From positions 24,542 to 88,541 of the forward strand of contig CAJXOJ010000008.1 in assembly GCA_913057515.1 (NCBI GenBank): 64,000 nucleotides of DNA, in the 5' to 3' direction. The notes under the pieces are model-generated. The model was not told the DNA's origin. It did no database searches and saw nothing but the letters and a program-made list of their open reading frames with translations. Every line of letters begins with the position of its first letter. Position 1 is the first letter of the stretch. A program made the translations under genes and the position numbers. Below are positions 61,810 through 64,000 of this stretch, in pieces. Source of the DNA: an uncultured Cycloclasticus sp. Its GTDB lineage: Bacteria; Pseudomonadota; Gammaproteobacteria; Methylococcales; Cycloclasticaceae.

Positions 61810-62448
61810 CTATTTATTTGTTTTGATAGCCGGTGTTATAACAATATCACCGTTTTTCGCACCTGGAATCGCACCCTTAATCAGCACGACAGACTTATCA
61901 GTGTCAATTTTTACAATCTCAAGATTTTGTGTAGTCACACGCTCATCACCCATATGACCAGACATTTTTTTGCCTTTTACAACACGACCAGGTGTCTGAC
62001 ATTGACCGATTGAACCAGGGGCGCGATGTGACAAAGAATTACCATGTGTCGCATCTTGCATTGAGAAATTATATCGCTTAATAACACCAGCAAAACCTTT
62101 ACCAATACTCTTGCCGCGAACATCAATTTTCTGACCAGCTTCAAAAATATCAAGCGATACATCTGAACCAACCTCAAGAGATGAGTCCTCATCAAGTCTA
62201 AATTCCCACAAGCCTCTTCCTGCAGAAACACCGGCTTTAGAAAACTGACCTGCCTCGGCTTTATTGACTCTCGAGTTCTTAACATCACCTGTAGTAACCT
62301 GCACTGCAGAATACCCATCAGATTCTTGACTTAACACACGGGTAATACGATTTGGCAAAATCTGAACAACAGACACGGGTATAGAAACTCCTTCATCTGT
62401 AAACAATCTTGTCATACCACATTTACGACCCACTAAACCTAAAGACAT
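61810..62448 (-). CDS. rplC: 50S ribosomal protein L3
   Basis: L3 (212 residues) is an early assembly protein reaching the peptidyl-transferase centre. [16 protein letters not shown] contains the glutamine (GSIGQ) methylated by PrmB in E. coli. Confidence 0.98.
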   Translation of the reverse strand: MSLGLVGRKCGMTRLFTDEGVSIPVSVVQILPNRITRVLSQESDGYSAVQVTTGDVKNSRVNKAEAGQFSKAGVSAGRGLWEFRLDEDSSLEVGSDVSLDIFEAGQKIDVRGKSIGKGFAGVIKRYNFSMQDATHGNSLSHRAPGSIGQCQTPGRVVKGKKMSGHMGDERVTTQNLEIVKIDTDKSVVLIKGAIPGAKNGDIVITPAIKTNK

Positions 62449-62481
62449 GATTTATCCTTTATTTTCTTTATTAAAACTGAA

Positions 62482-62793
62482 CTAGTTCAGTTTAATTTGA
62501 ACATCAACCCCAGCTGACAAATCAAGCTTCATTAAAGCATCAACAGTTTTATCAGTAGGCTCTACAATATCCATCATACGTTTGTGCGTGCGAAGCTCAT
62601 ATTGATCACGAGCATCTTTATTAACATGTGGTGAAATAAGCACAGTAAAACGCTCTTTTTTAGTAGGCAAAGGAATAGGACCCATTACTTGAGCGCCAGT
62701 TCTTTTTGCTGTTTCTACAATTTCACGTGCAGCATGATCTATTAAGCGATGATCAAAACCCTTTAAACGTATTCTTATGGATTGTTTAGACAT
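62482..62793 (-). CDS. rpsJ: 30S ribosomal protein S10
   Basis: S10 (103 residues) is a head protein and the NusE partner in antitermination. It starts [19 protein letters not shown]. It begins only five bases after the tuf stop codon. Confidence 0.98.
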   Translation of the reverse strand: MSKQSIRIRLKGFDHRLIDHAAREIVETAKRTGAQVMGPIPLPTKKERFTVLISPHVNKDARDQYELRTHKRMMDIVEPTDKTVDALMKLDLSAGVDVQIKLN

Positions 62794-62798
62794 TATAA

Positions 62799-63989
62799 TT
62801 ACTCGATTATTTTAGCAACAACACCGGCGCCTACTGTGCGGCCACCTTCACGAATGGCAAAGCGTAAGCCTTCTTCCATCGCAATTGGGTTGATTAGTTT
62901 AACTGTCATTTGCACGTTATCACCTGGCATAACCATTTCGATGCCTTCTGGTAAATCACATGCGCCTGTGACGTCTGTGGTTCTGAAGTAGAACTGTGGA
63001 CGGTATCCGTTGAAGAATGGTGTGTGACGACCGCCTTCATCTTTACCAAGCACATACACTTCGGCTTCGAAATGTGTATGCGGTGTGATTGAACCTGGCT
63101 TTGCTAATACTTGACCACGTTCAACGTCTTCACGTTTTGTTCCACGTAATAAGATACCTACATTGTCACCAGCTTCTCCTTGATCCAGCAATTTGCGGAA
63201 CATTTCAACACCGGTACAGGTGGTAGTTTCTGTATCTTTAACACCAACGATTTCAATTTCTTCGCCTACGTTGATCACACCACGTTCGATACGACCTGTT
63301 ACTACAGTTCCACGTCCTGAGATTGAGAACACGTCTTCTACAGGCATTAGGAAATCTCCATCTACCGCACGTTCTGGTAATGGGATGTAGCTATCTAGTG
63401 CTTCTACTAATTTAAGAACTGATGGGACACCGATATCTGATGTGTCGCCTTCTAGTGCTTTTAGTGCGGAACCGGTTACGATGGGTGTATCATCGCCTGG
63501 GAACTCATACATATCTAAGAGTTCACGTACTTCCATTTCTACCAGCTCAAGTAACTCTTCATCATCGACCATGTCTGCTTTATTCAAGAAAACAACGATG
63601 TAAGGAACGCCCACTTGGCGAGAAAGAAGGATATGCTCACGTGTTTGTGGCATTGGGCCATCAGCTGCTGAACAGACTAAGATAGCGCCGTCCATTTGAG
63701 CAGCACCTGTGATCATGTTTTTAACGTAATCGGCGTGTCCTGGACAATCTACGTGTGCGTAGTGACGTGTGTCTGATTCATATTCAACGTGTGATGTTGC
63801 AATGGTAATACCACGCTCACGTTCTTCCGGTGCGTTGTCAATTTCATCAAATGCTTTGACTTCTCCACCCATCGCTTCAGCCATTACTTTTGTTAATGCG
63901 GCTGTTAAGGTTGTTTTTCCGTGATCAACGTGGCCAATCGTACCAACGTTTACATGGGGCTTATTTCTTTCAAATTTTTCTTTAGACAT
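62799..63989 (-). CDS. tuf: Elongation factor Tu
   Basis: EF-Tu (396 residues) carries aminoacyl-tRNA to the ribosome. The GTPase motifs are GHVDHGKT (G1), DCPGHADY (G3) and NKADMVD (G4). It is complete, with its ATG at 63989, 11 bases from the window edge; the upstream str-operon genes are outside. A second tuf copy is common in gammaproteobacteria but cannot be judged here. Confidence 0.98.
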   Translation of the reverse strand: MSKEKFERNKPHVNVGTIGHVDHGKTTLTAALTKVMAEAMGGEVKAFDEIDNAPEERERGITIATSHVEYESDTRHYAHVDCPGHADYVKNMITGAAQMDGAILVCSAADGPMPQTREHILLSRQVGVPYIVVFLNKADMVDDEELLELVEMEVRELLDMYEFPGDDTPIVTGSALKALEGDTSDIGVPSVLKLVEALDSYIPLPERAVDGDFLMPVEDVFSISGRGTVVTGRIERGVINVGEEIEIVGVKDTETTTCTGVEMFRKLLDQGEAGDNVGILLRGTKREDVERGQVLAKPGSITPHTHFEAEVYVLGKDEGGRHTPFFNGYRPQFYFRTTDVTGACDLPEGIEMVMPGDNVQMTVKLINPIAMEEGLRFAIREGGRTVGAGVVAKIIE

Positions 63990-64000
63990 TACGCACCTTT

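Overview
The window is chromosomal DNA of a moderately AT-rich gammaproteobacterium. Gene order over long stretches matches gammaproteobacteria: rpoN-hpf-rapZ; pmbA/tldD-yhdP-rng-maf-rlmH; rsfS-nadD-holA-lptE-leuS; lnt-ybeX-ybeY-ybeZ-miaB; and the alpha, spc and S10 ribosomal operons ending in tuf. A PQQ-alcohol-associated ABC/beta-propeller cassette, a XylA-like ferredoxin reductase and a tungstate transporter next to moeA suggest a marine methylotroph or hydrocarbon degrader, for example a Methylophaga/Cycloclasticus-type organism of the Piscirickettsiaceae. That placement is inference from gene content and was not tested by a search. I saw no tRNA, rRNA, insertion sequence, prophage or CRISPR array.

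Layout. 1-3588 (+): 3' end of rpoN, hpf, rapZ and mgtE. 3597-14000 (-): a tight run rlmH-maf-rng-yhdP-nitrilase-tldD-pmbA, with overlaps or short gaps except for 361 bases before rng. 14088-21301 (-): leuS-lptE-holA-proA-nadD-rsfS, followed by an OmpA-type lipoprotein gene with two tandem terminators. 21457-23953 (+): a YbeL-like zinc-ribbon protein, an orphan ParA ATPase and a XylA-like reductase. 24190-29368 (-): miaB-phoH-ybeY-corC-lnt. 29466-33236 (-): a four-gene cassette (binding protein, beta-propeller, ATPase, permease) of the type associated with PQQ-dependent alcohol oxidation. 33379-33502 (-): a complete small-RNA gene candidate, with promoter, folded 5' part, CU-rich unpaired segment and terminator. 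33593-39944: an alpha/beta hydrolase, a 180-kDa-class NAD-glutamate dehydrogenase and a PilZ protein. 40249-43742 (+): tupABC-moeA. 43784-49360: a nuclease lipoprotein, then sulfur and thiol genes (gshA, APS reductase, cysB, a TauE/SafE permease, a seven-iron ferredoxin). 49430-63989 (-): tuf-S10-spc-alpha, 27 genes in one direction.

How the genes work together. Most of the window is housekeeping: translation, tRNA and rRNA modification, RNA decay, envelope lipoprotein and LPS assembly, DNA polymerase clamp loading, NAD and proline synthesis. The accessory parts form small metabolic modules: periplasmic alcohol-oxidation support, tungstate/molybdate uptake with cofactor insertion, and assimilatory sulfate reduction with glutathione synthesis and CysB control. 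The most interesting undescribed element is the small-RNA candidate at 33379-33467. Otherwise the novelty here is modest and lies mainly in regulatory structures, missing expected neighbours (ptsN, the S10 leader) and a zinc-finger form of ribosomal protein S4.
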